Source: a virus
Strand: one strand, 5' to 3'
DNA: 29,729 bases
Virus record (IMG/VR): IMGVR_UViG_3300006119_000036
Span: 1-29,729 of that record
Position 1 is the stretch's first letter; each line of letters begins with the position of its first letter. The position numbers and the translations under genes are program-made. Below the pieces are notes generated by a model. It searched no databases, was not told the DNA's origin, and saw nothing but the letters and a program-made list of their open reading frames with translations. Of this stretch, positions 21,678 to 29,554 are shown piece after piece.

Positions 21678-23597
21678 ATGGCGACTGATAAAAGCATGGG
21701 AGAGATTCTAGCACTTTTAACTAAAGTGTCAGATAAACTTGGCGCCAACCTTATTAACTTAGAAAAGAAGGTACAAACTGCTGAGCAGCAACCAGAAACA
21801 AAGAATAAACAGGAACAACCAACTAAAGTTCCTGAAAAACAAGGCACTTTAGATAAAATAGCTGGTTTCTTTGGTAAAAAGACAGAAACACCAGAGCCAG
21901 CTGAACCAGCAGCAGAAGATAAAGACGCACTTTCAGGTAACAATGACGAAGTAATCAAAAAGTTATCTAACATAGAGAAATTACTTGGAACTGAAGTTAA
22001 GACTGAAACTGAACCTGAAGAGGTAGAAGAAAAACCTAAACAAATCATCTTATCAGAGTTTGGTAAAAAATCTAAAGACACTTTAGCAAGGTTACTATCA
22101 GGTAAAGGTAAACAACAGGACAAGCCAGAAGAGGTGGTGCAAGAAGAACAGCATGTTGTTGTGTCGGAATTTGGTAAGAAAGCAGAAAACACATACGACA
22201 AATTAGGTAAGAAGTTAGAAAAAATAGCAAATTTACGTATGCCCAAAAATGGGGAAGATAAAAAAGAAGATAGTGAAGTAATGAAATATGTAAAACTGCT
22301 TATTGGCCCTGCTTTATTAGTTTTAGGTGGTATAGCTTCTTTTGTAATGGGGTTATTTAACAACGGTCCACTAAAAGGTCTATTTACCATGCTGGGTAAA
22401 GTAGGCATAAAAGGTGGCTTGTTTTGGATGGCTAAAAAGTTAGGTGAGACTTTAGGCCCTAAAGTACTAAAAAAGATACCTATAGTAGGTACAGTTTTAG
22501 GATTAGCAGATGCTTATTCAAGATTTAAGTCCGGGGACATGGTAGGTGGTGTGATAGCTTTAATAAGTGGTCTTGCATCATTACTTGACCTTGCAGTACC
22601 TGGTCTTGGTACAACCTTATCATTAGGGTTAGATATAATGAATTCAGTATTAGATGCTAAAGCTAATGATGAAAAAGACCCAACAAAACGTACTGCAAAG
22701 AAACTTGGTATATTAAAGGATTGGGCAAAAGCAGTGGGTAAATTCATTTATAACATTCCAGTTATTCACAACTATTTACAAGCAGTTGAAGGTTGGTATG
22801 ATATAGTAAGAGGAGATTACAAGTCCGGGTTTAATAAACTTGCATATGCAATACCAGGGTTTGGATTCTTTGCAGAATTAGCTGGAGCTCCTGCAACTGC
22901 AGAAGAAGCAACTAAACAGGGAATGGATGTAAGACAGGTCATTAACAAAACAATGCAACCTCTTTATAAGATGTTGCTTAATCTTTTACCTGCTTCATTA
23001 AGATCATTCTTCTCTATAAACCCAGATGGTTCATTAGAGTTTGACCCAAGTAAAGGTGCAAAACACTTGCTTAATATGGCAAAAGGTTTCTTTGGTTTTA
23101 AAACTGAAGAGGAAGATAATAGCACGACACCAACAGATGCAGATATTGCTAAGTTAAATGCTGAAAAACCAAAACCTGCAACTGCAACGCCAGATAAACA
23201 ACCAAATAAACAAGCAAGCACAGCAGAAGCATCAGATGTAGGAGAAAAAAAGACATCTACATCTGAAACCGCAGTACCAGAGCCACCTGAAGAAACACCG
23301 CAGTTAGCTACAGCTAATCTTTCTGAAGATGCAATCAAAGACAATTCAAAACTATTAGAAAAGAACAACGGTGCATTAGAAAACTTAACTGATGTAACAT
23401 CGTCTCACTTATCTAAACAAACTGAACTACTAGCAGTTAATAATAGGATATTAATTTCAATAAAAGATGCTTTAGCTAATTTAAATGTCGGTGGCAATAG
23501 TGCAAGTGTGATAAATCATGTTTCACCTAGTGTACATCATCACAAGTCAATACGAAATATTCAAGCGAAAGGTTTGGATTTCGGTTCACCTGCTTAA
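21678..23597 (+). CDS. 29: Tail length determinator / tape measure, T4 gp29-like
   Basis: 639 residues (T4 gp29 is about 590). The N-terminal 200 residues are charged and Pro/Glu/Lys-rich, with repeated SEFGKK units (near 125 and 163) and related FFGKK. A hydrophobic block of several helices follows (from LLIGPALLVLGGIASFVMGLF, about 209-229, to the CLGTTLSLGLDIMNSV-like region near 315), as expected for a tape measure that inserts into the membrane. The C-terminus has a helical segment and ends in HVSPSVHHHKSIRN. Its position between hub and tube-cap genes fits gp29. Confidence 0.72.
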   Translation: MATDKSMGEILALLTKVSDKLGANLINLEKKVQTAEQQPETKNKQEQPTKVPEKQGTLDKIAGFFGKKTETPEPAEPAAEDKDALSGNNDEVIKKLSNIEKLLGTEVKTETEPEEVEEKPKQIILSEFGKKSKDTLARLLSGKGKQQDKPEEVVQEEQHVVVSEFGKKAENTYDKLGKKLEKIANLRMPKNGEDKKEDSEVMKYVKLLIGPALLVLGGIASFVMGLFNNGPLKGLFTMLGKVGIKGGLFWMAKKLGETLGPKVLKKIPIVGTVLGLADAYSRFKSGDMVGGVIALISGLASLLDLAVPGLGTTLSLGLDIMNSVLDAKANDEKDPTKRTAKKLGILKDWAKAVGKFIYNIPVIHNYLQAVEGWYDIVRGDYKSGFNKLAYAIPGFGFFAELAGAPATAEEATKQGMDVRQVINKTMQPLYKMLLNLLPASLRSFFSINPDGSLEFDPSKGAKHLLNMAKGFFGFKTEEEDNSTTPTDADIAKLNAEKPKPATATPDKQPNKQASTAEASDVGEKKTSTSETAVPEPPEETPQLATANLSEDAIKDNSKLLEKNNGALENLTDVTSSHLSKQTELLAVNNRILISIKDALANLNVGGNSASVINHVSPSVHHHKSIRNIQAKGLDFGSPA

Positions 23598-23601
23598 TCT
23601 T

Positions 23602-23607
23602 TAAATA
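23602..23607 (+). promoter_or_regulatory. Late promoter box of the gp48 gene
   Basis: TTTAAATATA context, TAAATA at 23602-23607, 6 bases before ATG 23614, six bases after the tape measure stop. Confidence 0.7.
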
Positions 23608-23613
23608 TAATAT

Positions 23614-24792
23614 ATGGCTGCATTAAACAACAACCTCTGGACATTATATACGGTACCAAATCAGCCATTACCCATCTTAACACGAAATAAAGCTAGTGTT
23701 AATAATAATGCCGCTACACAAGGTTCATCAAATATTGCTAACGCTGTACTACCCACCAAGTACTATACTGATACATCTAGCGGTGCAACGGCAGATTGGA
23801 TAGATGTTGTCAATACATTTCCATGGACAGTAAGCCCTCAAACGTCTAGAGTTGGAGTACCATATGCCACTTTAATCGAAAGAAGAATAATAGTCAATAG
23901 TAATGTTTCAAACATTATTAATTCTATTTTAGCTACCACTCAATCAGCTAACAGCGTTTTACCAACCTCATTACAAAATTCTATTACTAAACTTTTACAG
24001 ACAGGGGGGCAAGCAGGTAACGCATTACTTAAAAACGCATCACAATCACTTTATAACGTCGTAAACAATGCTCAAGGGGCAGCTACCAATACAGGAGGAC
24101 AAAATTCAGGATCTTTTAACAACCCTGCTTTAGCCCCGTACGATTATTTGTATATTACAGAAAATACAGGATTTAATTATAAGTTTCCGTACCTAGGTGA
24201 TAGCTACAATGATAGTTCCTTAGATTTTGGTAGTGAAGCAGGTGGTATATTAGGACAGGTGGCAGGTGCTGTTGAAGGATTTGCAGGTTTAACTACTAAT
24301 TTAGTCGGAGCATTAAAACCGGGCGTGTACATTGAAAAATCAAAACAGTTTGCAATGGGCGATAATGGTAGAAAAATAGAACTAGTATTCCCATTACTCA
24401 ATACACGTAAAGTTTCAGATATTTCTAGAAACTGGCAATTATTATACGGTTTAATATATCAAAACAGGCCAGGAAGAATTACAAGATCAATTATCGATTT
24501 ACCGGTAATATATCAAGTACAAATTCCTGGCGTAGTATATATGCCTTATGCATTTATTTCAGGATTATCAGTAAAGTTTTTAGGTACAAGACGTCTACAA
24601 AGTGTGACGGTTCCAATATCAAATAGTACTGGTGCAAATTTCACTACTATTGAAACTATAGTTCCTGATGCATATGAAGTATCAATATCATTACAAGGTT
24701 TAAATGAAGAAACAAGGAACTTCTTATATGCTAGTGTCAATCCAAACCCGGTAACAGTAGGAAAATCACCAATAAATACAGGAGCAGTATAA
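23614..24792 (+). CDS. 48: Baseplate tail tube cap, T4 gp48-like
   Basis: 392 residues (T4 gp48 is 364). The C-terminal half is diagnostic: GVYIEKSKQFAMGDNGRKIE (about 233-252), NWQLLYGLIYQNRPGRITRS, DLPVIYQVQIPGVVYMPYAF and VPDAYEVSISLQGLNEETRNF, a pattern shared with gp48. The N-terminal half is Asn/Ser/Ala-rich and more variable. It caps the baseplate and starts the tube with gp54. Its stop and the gp53 start are joined as TAACATG, with an AGGAG 9 bases upstream of that ATG. Confidence 0.85.
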   Translation: MAALNNNLWTLYTVPNQPLPILTRNKASVNNNAATQGSSNIANAVLPTKYYTDTSSGATADWIDVVNTFPWTVSPQTSRVGVPYATLIERRIIVNSNVSNIINSILATTQSANSVLPTSLQNSITKLLQTGGQAGNALLKNASQSLYNVVNNAQGAATNTGGQNSGSFNNPALAPYDYLYITENTGFNYKFPYLGDSYNDSSLDFGSEAGGILGQVAGAVEGFAGLTTNLVGALKPGVYIEKSKQFAMGDNGRKIELVFPLLNTRKVSDISRNWQLLYGLIYQNRPGRITRSIIDLPVIYQVQIPGVVYMPYAFISGLSVKFLGTRRLQSVTVPISNSTGANFTTIETIVPDAYEVSISLQGLNEETRNFLYASVNPNPVTVGKSPINTGAV

Positions 24793-24793
24793 C

Positions 24794-25186
24794 ATGGAAG
24801 GGCAATATCAAAAATATATAACAGATTTACCAAATTTAGAAGCTTACAGGTATGAAAACTTGTTTAAAGTTTATCAGACCCCTAATTCAACAACACCAAC
24901 CGGGGAACCAGCCCCTAACTTTTACTACTATAATATATTAAAGAACATATCAGTGCCAGATAATATAGCTAGTAACATATTTGATGTTATTGTGCTGCCT
25001 ACATCACTACCATTAAGTGTGTTGAGTTATCAGTTATATGGTACTACATATTTGTGGTGGTTAATATGTATAGTAAACAAGATTACAAACCCATTTCAAC
25101 AGATATCAGCAGGAACTAAAATAAAAGTAATACAAAAACCCTATGTGAAGCCAATACTAGATAGTATTAAACAACAACTGCAATGA
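24794..25186 (+). CDS. 53: Baseplate wedge subunit, T4 gp53-like
   Basis: 130 residues, shorter than T4 gp53 (196). The segment DVIVLPTSLPLSVLSYQLYGTTYLWWLICIVNKITNPF (in residue order near 65-103) has the LysM-like core seen in gp53, with the paired Trp and the NPF turn. It connects wedges in the baseplate. Unlike most genes here it has a Shine-Dalgarno-like AGGAG 9 bases before the ATG. The shorter length seems to come from a reduced C-terminal region. Confidence 0.8.
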   Translation: MEGQYQKYITDLPNLEAYRYENLFKVYQTPNSTTPTGEPAPNFYYYNILKNISVPDNIASNIFDVIVLPTSLPLSVLSYQLYGTTYLWWLICIVNKITNPFQQISAGTKIKVIQKPYVKPILDSIKQQLQ

Positions 25187-26751
25187 GATATACAGAGACA
25201 TTTTCTTACTCCTCACAAAATTACAATCAGTTTTTCCATTTAATTAATAAGAAAAACTATGTGTTCCGTGCAACACTTGTCAATCCTAATAGTGTAGTTG
25301 TGGAATTACAAAAAAGTGCTATAAGAGAGCTTTCAATTAATGATAATGTTTATGATCCCTTTTTTAAAGGTTATATTGTAATTGATAATACAGACAATGC
25401 TTTTGAAAGATATAAATCAGACCCGACACTTGCTGAATTATCACCCAACACTACTCAATCATTACAAAGTTACAGGGTAAGAGGTGATAATAGAGATATT
25501 TTATTACTAAGTATAATACCAGCTGACAATGGTAAAAATCCATACGATGTAAACACTGAAGACTATAATCAGGTATTTGGTTTACAGCTTATATTTGTAT
25601 TATCTGATGAAGAAGACATGGAATCGGACGAATATGGTAAAGTAAAAAAGTTTAAGTTAATGGATTTTGATGAGCAGTTGTTAAAAGAAAAAAAATCTTT
25701 CTTTTCTTGCGCTTCATTGTTAGACGGAAGTAACATAGCATTTTTATCAGACAATGACAGACAAGTTCAAACAGGTAAAATAATAAGAGCTCTTTTACAA
25801 GACAATTTAGGCACAACTTGTGTGGCTACTCAAACAGTTAATGGTAAGCAAGTACCTGAAAACTTTGATGATGGTAGTAGCAAAATATTTTATAGCTCTC
25901 CTAACAACAACACTGTTATGGATGACTTAGCATTTTTATTAGCACATCATGCTAGTTCTGGCGACAGTAAAGACTTTTCACTTTTAAATAAGAACCAATA
26001 TACCGGTGAATATTCATTTGAAAGTGCAGGTAGTATTTTTAGTAAAAGTTTCAATAAAAGTTTAGATGCGGGGGGACCATACTTTTTAGAAAATTTAACC
26101 ATACCAGGTGGTCAAGATATTAAAACAGTTTTACAGAATGATTTAAAGAAACCAAAATATGCTTTAGAGTTTGGTGAAACGAGTGATATTATAGATATTA
26201 AATTTTTTAATTCACCTGGACAGTTATATCAGGAACATATTAAAACGAATTTAGTTCATACATATCATTTTGATGACAAGTCATTTAAAATTGACGCCAC
26301 AAGCGGTAACATAGAAAACGTAAAGAAAGATTTTACCAATCTTTATGTAAAGCCTATGAAAGGTAAAATATCGCCTTACCCTCACCTTATCCTTAATAAC
26401 GGTCAAAAAACTAACCAGTTATTCAATAACGTGTTTACAATTTTTGGTCAAGATGACGACTTTATTAAACTATCAGTTGGTAGAAACCAGTTATTAAGAG
26501 AAGCCTTAAAATTGAATTTAGGTGTAGAGATAACAGTACAGGGTGGCTTACATAGACAAGCAGGTTATTTCTTTAGTATTGACAGGTCAGGTTCCTATAT
26601 TGATAATGACTTTGATAATAAGTTCCTAGGTATATACTTTATTCTAGATATTGAGCATTTGTTTGTAAACGATAATCAATTTATAGATAAAATTATTGCA
26701 GTTAAAACATATAGTTTCGTTGACTTAAAGAATAGCGAGGACGTTGTATGA
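25183..26751 (+). CDS. 27: Baseplate hub protein, T4 gp27-like
   Basis: 522 residues (T4 gp27 is 391). The N-terminal part FRATLVNPNSVVVELQKSAI..LSINDNVYDPFFKGYIVIDN and the C-terminal LREALKLNLGVEITVQGGLHRQAGYFFSID followed by KFLGIYFILDIEHLF fit the hub fold of gp27/gp44-like proteins: two tube-like barrels with a terminal strand pair in which a ligand leaves a pre-spike barrel. The extra length is in the middle, residues about 165-340. Starts in ATGA overlap with gp53. The family call is good, the T4 number moderate. Confidence 0.68.
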   Translation: MRYTETFSYSSQNYNQFFHLINKKNYVFRATLVNPNSVVVELQKSAIRELSINDNVYDPFFKGYIVIDNTDNAFERYKSDPTLAELSPNTTQSLQSYRVRGDNRDILLLSIIPADNGKNPYDVNTEDYNQVFGLQLIFVLSDEEDMESDEYGKVKKFKLMDFDEQLLKEKKSFFSCASLLDGSNIAFLSDNDRQVQTGKIIRALLQDNLGTTCVATQTVNGKQVPENFDDGSSKIFYSSPNNNTVMDDLAFLLAHHASSGDSKDFSLLNKNQYTGEYSFESAGSIFSKSFNKSLDAGGPYFLENLTIPGGQDIKTVLQNDLKKPKYALEFGETSDIIDIKFFNSPGQLYQEHIKTNLVHTYHFDDKSFKIDATSGNIENVKKDFTNLYVKPMKGKISPYPHLILNNGQKTNQLFNNVFTIFGQDDDFIKLSVGRNQLLREALKLNLGVEITVQGGLHRQAGYFFSIDRSGSYIDNDFDNKFLGIYFILDIEHLFVNDNQFIDKIIAVKTYSFVDLKNSEDVV

Positions 26752-27458
26752 GTTATAAAACATCATTATTACCAGATTACATTGACATTGTACAAGATAC
26801 AAGTATAAACTTTTATAACAATAGCACTAACATATTAAATGCTATTGGGAACTACTTAGGGGAACTACAGCAGTATATTGACTTAGAACAAACTAAAGTT
26901 TCCACTAATATGCTTATAGCAATGGGTAATTTGTTTAACGTTTTAAACTCTACAGGGTTTAGTATACCTACATATGATGTTAATGGGAACGTTACAGGTG
27001 TAAAGCAAATGGATAACATTTTTATACTCAATTTTATTGAGAAATATCAATCACTTTCAGATCAGTATAAACAGATAGTAGATCAGCAAATAATAAACAA
27101 CGTATACTTTAAGCCTTTTTCAGAGGATGTAGGGTTTGTGGCAGATAGTGTATCAGTAATGGACTGCAATGTAAGTCCGTATTTTGATACTTTTGATGAA
27201 CTGTATTTTTACCCAGTTAATGTTCCTGCAACAGCAGTAAATAAACTATCCCAAAATGAGTTAGCAATTGCTAAGACATTTAGCTACTATAATGATCCTT
27301 TAATAAAGCAAAATTTATCAGGATTACAGGATGATTTTACTAACCCATTTACAGCAACCTACTCACACGGAACTAACCTTGTAACTGATGTAATTTACTA
27401 CAATACTTATATTGTTCCAGATTCCAATATTAACCACATTGAATGCAATACTTGGTAA
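26748..27458 (+). CDS. Virion protein of unknown function (baseplate block)
   Basis: 236 residues (MSYKTSLLPDYIDIVQDTSI...). Helical N-terminus with QQYIDLEQTKVSTNMLIAMG, then Asn/Tyr/Phe-rich beta segments. Starts in ATGA with a Shine-Dalgarno-like GAGGA 6 bases upstream. No family recognised. The C-terminal 16 codons overlap an open frame at +1 that continues naturally (see next entry), so the true product may be longer. Confidence 0.65.
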   Translation: MSYKTSLLPDYIDIVQDTSINFYNNSTNILNAIGNYLGELQQYIDLEQTKVSTNMLIAMGNLFNVLNSTGFSIPTYDVNGNVTGVKQMDNIFILNFIEKYQSLSDQYKQIVDQQIINNVYFKPFSEDVGFVADSVSVMDCNVSPYFDTFDELYFYPVNVPATAVNKLSQNELAIAKTFSYYNDPLIKQNLSGLQDDFTNPFTATYSHGTNLVTDVIYYNTYIVPDSNINHIECNTW

Positions 27459-27663
27459 CTTGAGCCAGTTTGTTTTATTCTTCGGACAAATAAATCCTAA
27501 AGATCAGGACCCAGATAGAAGTGCTATATTCTTTAAGTACACAATTACTGATATTGAAGGTATGTGTCAGAACGTAGATATATTAAAGAATCTACTTAAC
27601 AAAAAGCAATATGCTTCATCAGACATACTAGGATACTCTACTACCAATACTGCTACAGTTTAA
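27412..27663 (+). CDS. Downstream frame to the 26748 gene, possibly its C-terminus by +1 shift
   Basis: 83 codons, open in the +1 frame from 27394 and starting no nearer than TTG at 27412; TTG at 27439 and at 27460 (just after the stop of the first frame) are alternatives. No ATG or Shine-Dalgarno is present. The sequence NAILGNLSQFVLFFGQINP then DQDPDRSAIFFKYTITDIEGM reads like a real folded segment. A +1 frameshift, or a base error around CC at 27434-27435, would fuse it to the upstream product. Ends convergently with the minus-strand gene, sharing TTAA. Confidence 0.55.
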   Translation: MFQIPILTTLNAILGNLSQFVLFFGQINPKDQDPDRSAIFFKYTITDIEGMCQNVDILKNLLNKKQYASSDILGYSTTNTATV

Positions 27664-28118
27664 AGTTCCTTAGTTTCAACATTAATAATTTTAGCATCGT
27701 CTAAAAGCTTTTTCAAAAGCTCTTCTCTATTCATTAGGAACTTACCCTGCATATCAATCTGTTGTAGTTGCTTTTTACTTTCAATATCCATATTCTTTAA
27801 CGCAACTTTAGACTCATGTTGTTTATTGCTAATTAAAATCTTGTTTAAACTTTCAATAGCTGATGCAGACGAGGCTATAAGTTCCGCAACAGCTGCAATT
27901 TCCTTTGCATCAGGAGCCGATGATATATAAGTTTTAATATCGTCTACAAACTCCACGCTCCCCTTAACCAATTTACCGGAGTACTGTAATAGGAACTTTT
28001 CCAAGTTATCTTTATCTATGTTAAGTTCCTCTTTAGGTGCAGGTTTAGTAATAGTGTTGTTTTGCAATTGATCAACAAGTTGATTAAGTGCATCATCCAT
28101 ATCATTTTCGTCAGCCAT
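27660..28118 (-). CDS. Helical late protein, possible small terminase (gp16-like)
   Basis: 152 residues from ATG at 28118 (MADENDMDDALNQL...), fixed by a late box 5 bases upstream; the longer frame to 28241 would overlap the dUTPase. The middle and C-terminus are a long predicted coiled coil: EIAAVAELIASSASAIESLNKILIS, then LKNMDIESKKQLQQIDMQGKFL. The size and the central paired helices resemble T4 gp16 (164 residues), the small terminase ring, but there is no gp17 beside it and no decisive motif. Alternatives: prohead or baseplate helper. Confidence 0.65.
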   Translation of the reverse strand: MADENDMDDALNQLVDQLQNNTITKPAPKEELNIDKDNLEKFLLQYSGKLVKGSVEFVDDIKTYISSAPDAKEIAAVAELIASSASAIESLNKILISNKQHESKVALKNMDIESKKQLQQIDMQGKFLMNREELLKKLLDDAKIINVETKEL

Positions 28119-28123
28119 ATAGA

Positions 28124-28129
28124 TATTTA
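28124..28129 (-). promoter_or_regulatory. Late promoter box of the 28118 minus-strand gene
   Basis: Minus strand GATAAATATC, TAAATA at 28129-28124, exactly 5 bases before the ATG. It faces the early promoter of the dUTPase, 13 bases away. Confidence 0.7.
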
Positions 28130-28141
28130 TCTTAATATCTG

Positions 28142-28169
28142 TTGAATTAAACTGGTACGGTGTTATAAT
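28142..28169 (+). promoter_or_regulatory. Early sigma70-type promoter of the dUTPase-gp44 unit
   Basis: TTGAAT at 28142-28147, 16-base spacer, TATAAT at 28164-28169. The ATG at 28168 overlaps the -10 box itself and cannot be on the transcript; the next in-frame ATG at 28180 follows 10 bases after the box. Confidence 0.75.
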
Positions 28170-28179
28170 GACTGTATCT

Positions 28180-28635
28180 ATGTTTCCAGTTACTATTAAA
28201 TTTATAAAGACACATGAATTGGCTGTACTACCTAAGTTCAACCATGCAGACCCTTATACAGGTGATTCAGGCTTAGACTTAACTTGTGTTGAAACAACTG
28301 CAATACCTGCAAGAGGGTTTGCAGTAGTGCCAGTAGGCTTAAAACTTGCTTACATTACTCCAGGGTATTGGTTAAGAGTTGAAGGACGTTCAGGAGTAGG
28401 CTTTAAAAAGAGCATATTCCCGCATTTCGGTATTATTGACAATCCTTACCGTGGAGATATGGGCATTAAGTTGTATAATTACTTAGACACTGCTCAAACG
28501 TTTATGCCTGGAGATAAGATAGCTCAGTTAATTGTTTATCCATTAATTCAGGCTGACGTTGAATGGACTGATCAAGTAAGTGAGACAGCTAGAGGTGATA
28601 AGGGTTTCGGATCATCAGATAAAACTACAAAATAA
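28180..28635 (+). CDS. dut: dUTPase (dUTP diphosphatase)
   Basis: 151 residues from ATG at 28180, chosen because the ATG at 28168 lies in the -10 box. All five trimeric dUTPase motifs are visible: DSGLDL (29-34), GRSGVGF (69-75), IIDNPYRGDMGIKLYN (85-100, with catalytic Asp87 and Tyr90), GDKIAQLIV (111-119) and the C-terminal RGDKGFGSS (138-146) that closes the active site. It hydrolyses dUTP to dUMP and pyrophosphate, keeping uracil out of phage DNA. Transcribed with gp44, whose ATG follows after one base. Confidence 0.95.
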   Translation: MFPVTIKFIKTHELAVLPKFNHADPYTGDSGLDLTCVETTAIPARGFAVVPVGLKLAYITPGYWLRVEGRSGVGFKKSIFPHFGIIDNPYRGDMGIKLYNYLDTAQTFMPGDKIAQLIVYPLIQADVEWTDQVSETARGDKGFGSSDKTTK

Positions 28636-28636
28636 T

Positions 28637-29554
28637 ATGTTTAATAACCTGTGGGTAGAAAAGTATAGGCCTAGTACTCTGGATGAGATGGTACTCTCTC
28701 CAGAGAATAGGAACTATTTCAAAGCATTAAAGGGTGAGATTCCTAATTTACTATTTGTCGGAACTCCCGGCATTGGTAAAACTACTATAGCTAAGATTAT
28801 AGTGCAGGACATACTCAAATGCCAGTACTTGTACATTAATGCATCTGATGAGAACGGTATTGATACTATTAGAAGTAAGGTTAGCGGTTTTTCTCAAACT
28901 AAGAGCATTGATGGGAACATAAAGGTTGTTATATTAGATGAAGCTGACGGTATTACCATTGATGGGCAAAGAGCTTTACGTAATACCATGGAAGAATACA
29001 GTGGTTATACCCGGTTTATTCTTACTGCAAACTATAAACATAAGATCATTCCTGCTATACAAAGCAGGACTCAGTATTTTGATTTAAACCCTAATTTGCC
29101 AGACGTTGTAAATAGAGTCATCCATATAATGAAAGAGGAAGGAGTTAATATACCTTCTAATGAAAAGCAGAAATTAGGAAAACTATTTAAAGATAACTAC
29201 CCAGATATTAGAAAGATCATTAATACAGTGCAAAAGTACTGTGTAACAGGAACTTTAACTATAAAAGAGAACGTAGATAGGAACTCTATAACCTCTAAAA
29301 TACATGATTATGTAAAGACTGGTAAGTTAATGGAACTTAGAAAGTATTTGATTGACAATGAAACTGAGTTTCAAGGTGATTACGGAACTTTACTCAAGAG
29401 CTATCTTAATTTCATTTACGAGTCTGATTTAAAAGACGAAAACAAGAGACAAGTTATAGTTACAATTGCAGAGTACTTGTATAGAGATGTTATTGTATTG
29501 GATAAGGAAATTAATTCCTTTGCTTGTTACTGCCAACTACAAAAACTTATTTAA
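28637..29554 (+). CDS. 44: Clamp loader large subunit, T4 gp44-like
   Basis: 305 residues (T4 gp44 is 319) from ATG 28637, one base after the dUTPase stop; the frame extension upstream to 28580 lies within dUTPase. AAA+ motifs: NLWVEKYRPSTLDEMV (4-19, the conserved N-terminal block), Walker A GTPGIGKT (42-49), Walker B VVILDEAD (97-104), sensor 1 FILTANY (127-133) and QSRTQ (142-146) in place of the usual SRC. It opens the gp45 ring and loads it on DNA, with a small gp62 subunit not seen in this window. The partner gp45 is about 22 kb away, whereas T4 has them adjacent. Confidence 0.93.
   Translation: MFNNLWVEKYRPSTLDEMVLSPENRNYFKALKGEIPNLLFVGTPGIGKTTIAKIIVQDILKCQYLYINASDENGIDTIRSKVSGFSQTKSIDGNIKVVILDEADGITIDGQRALRNTMEEYSGYTRFILTANYKHKIIPAIQSRTQYFDLNPNLPDVVNRVIHIMKEEGVNIPSNEKQKLGKLFKDNYPDIRKIINTVQKYCVTGTLTIKENVDRNSITSKIHDYVKTGKLMELRKYLIDNETEFQGDYGTLLKSYLNFIYESDLKDENKRQVIVTIAEYLYRDVIVLDKEINSFACYCQLQKLI

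Noticed and set aside
21674-22408. Minus-strand 244-codon open frame
   Set aside because: Antisense to the charged N-terminus of the tape measure; Ser/Pro/Leu-rich composition is the usual shadow of Glu/Lys-rich codons.
28119-28241. N-terminal extension of the minus-strand late protein
   Set aside because: It overlaps the dUTPase coding region and the late box is directly before 28118.
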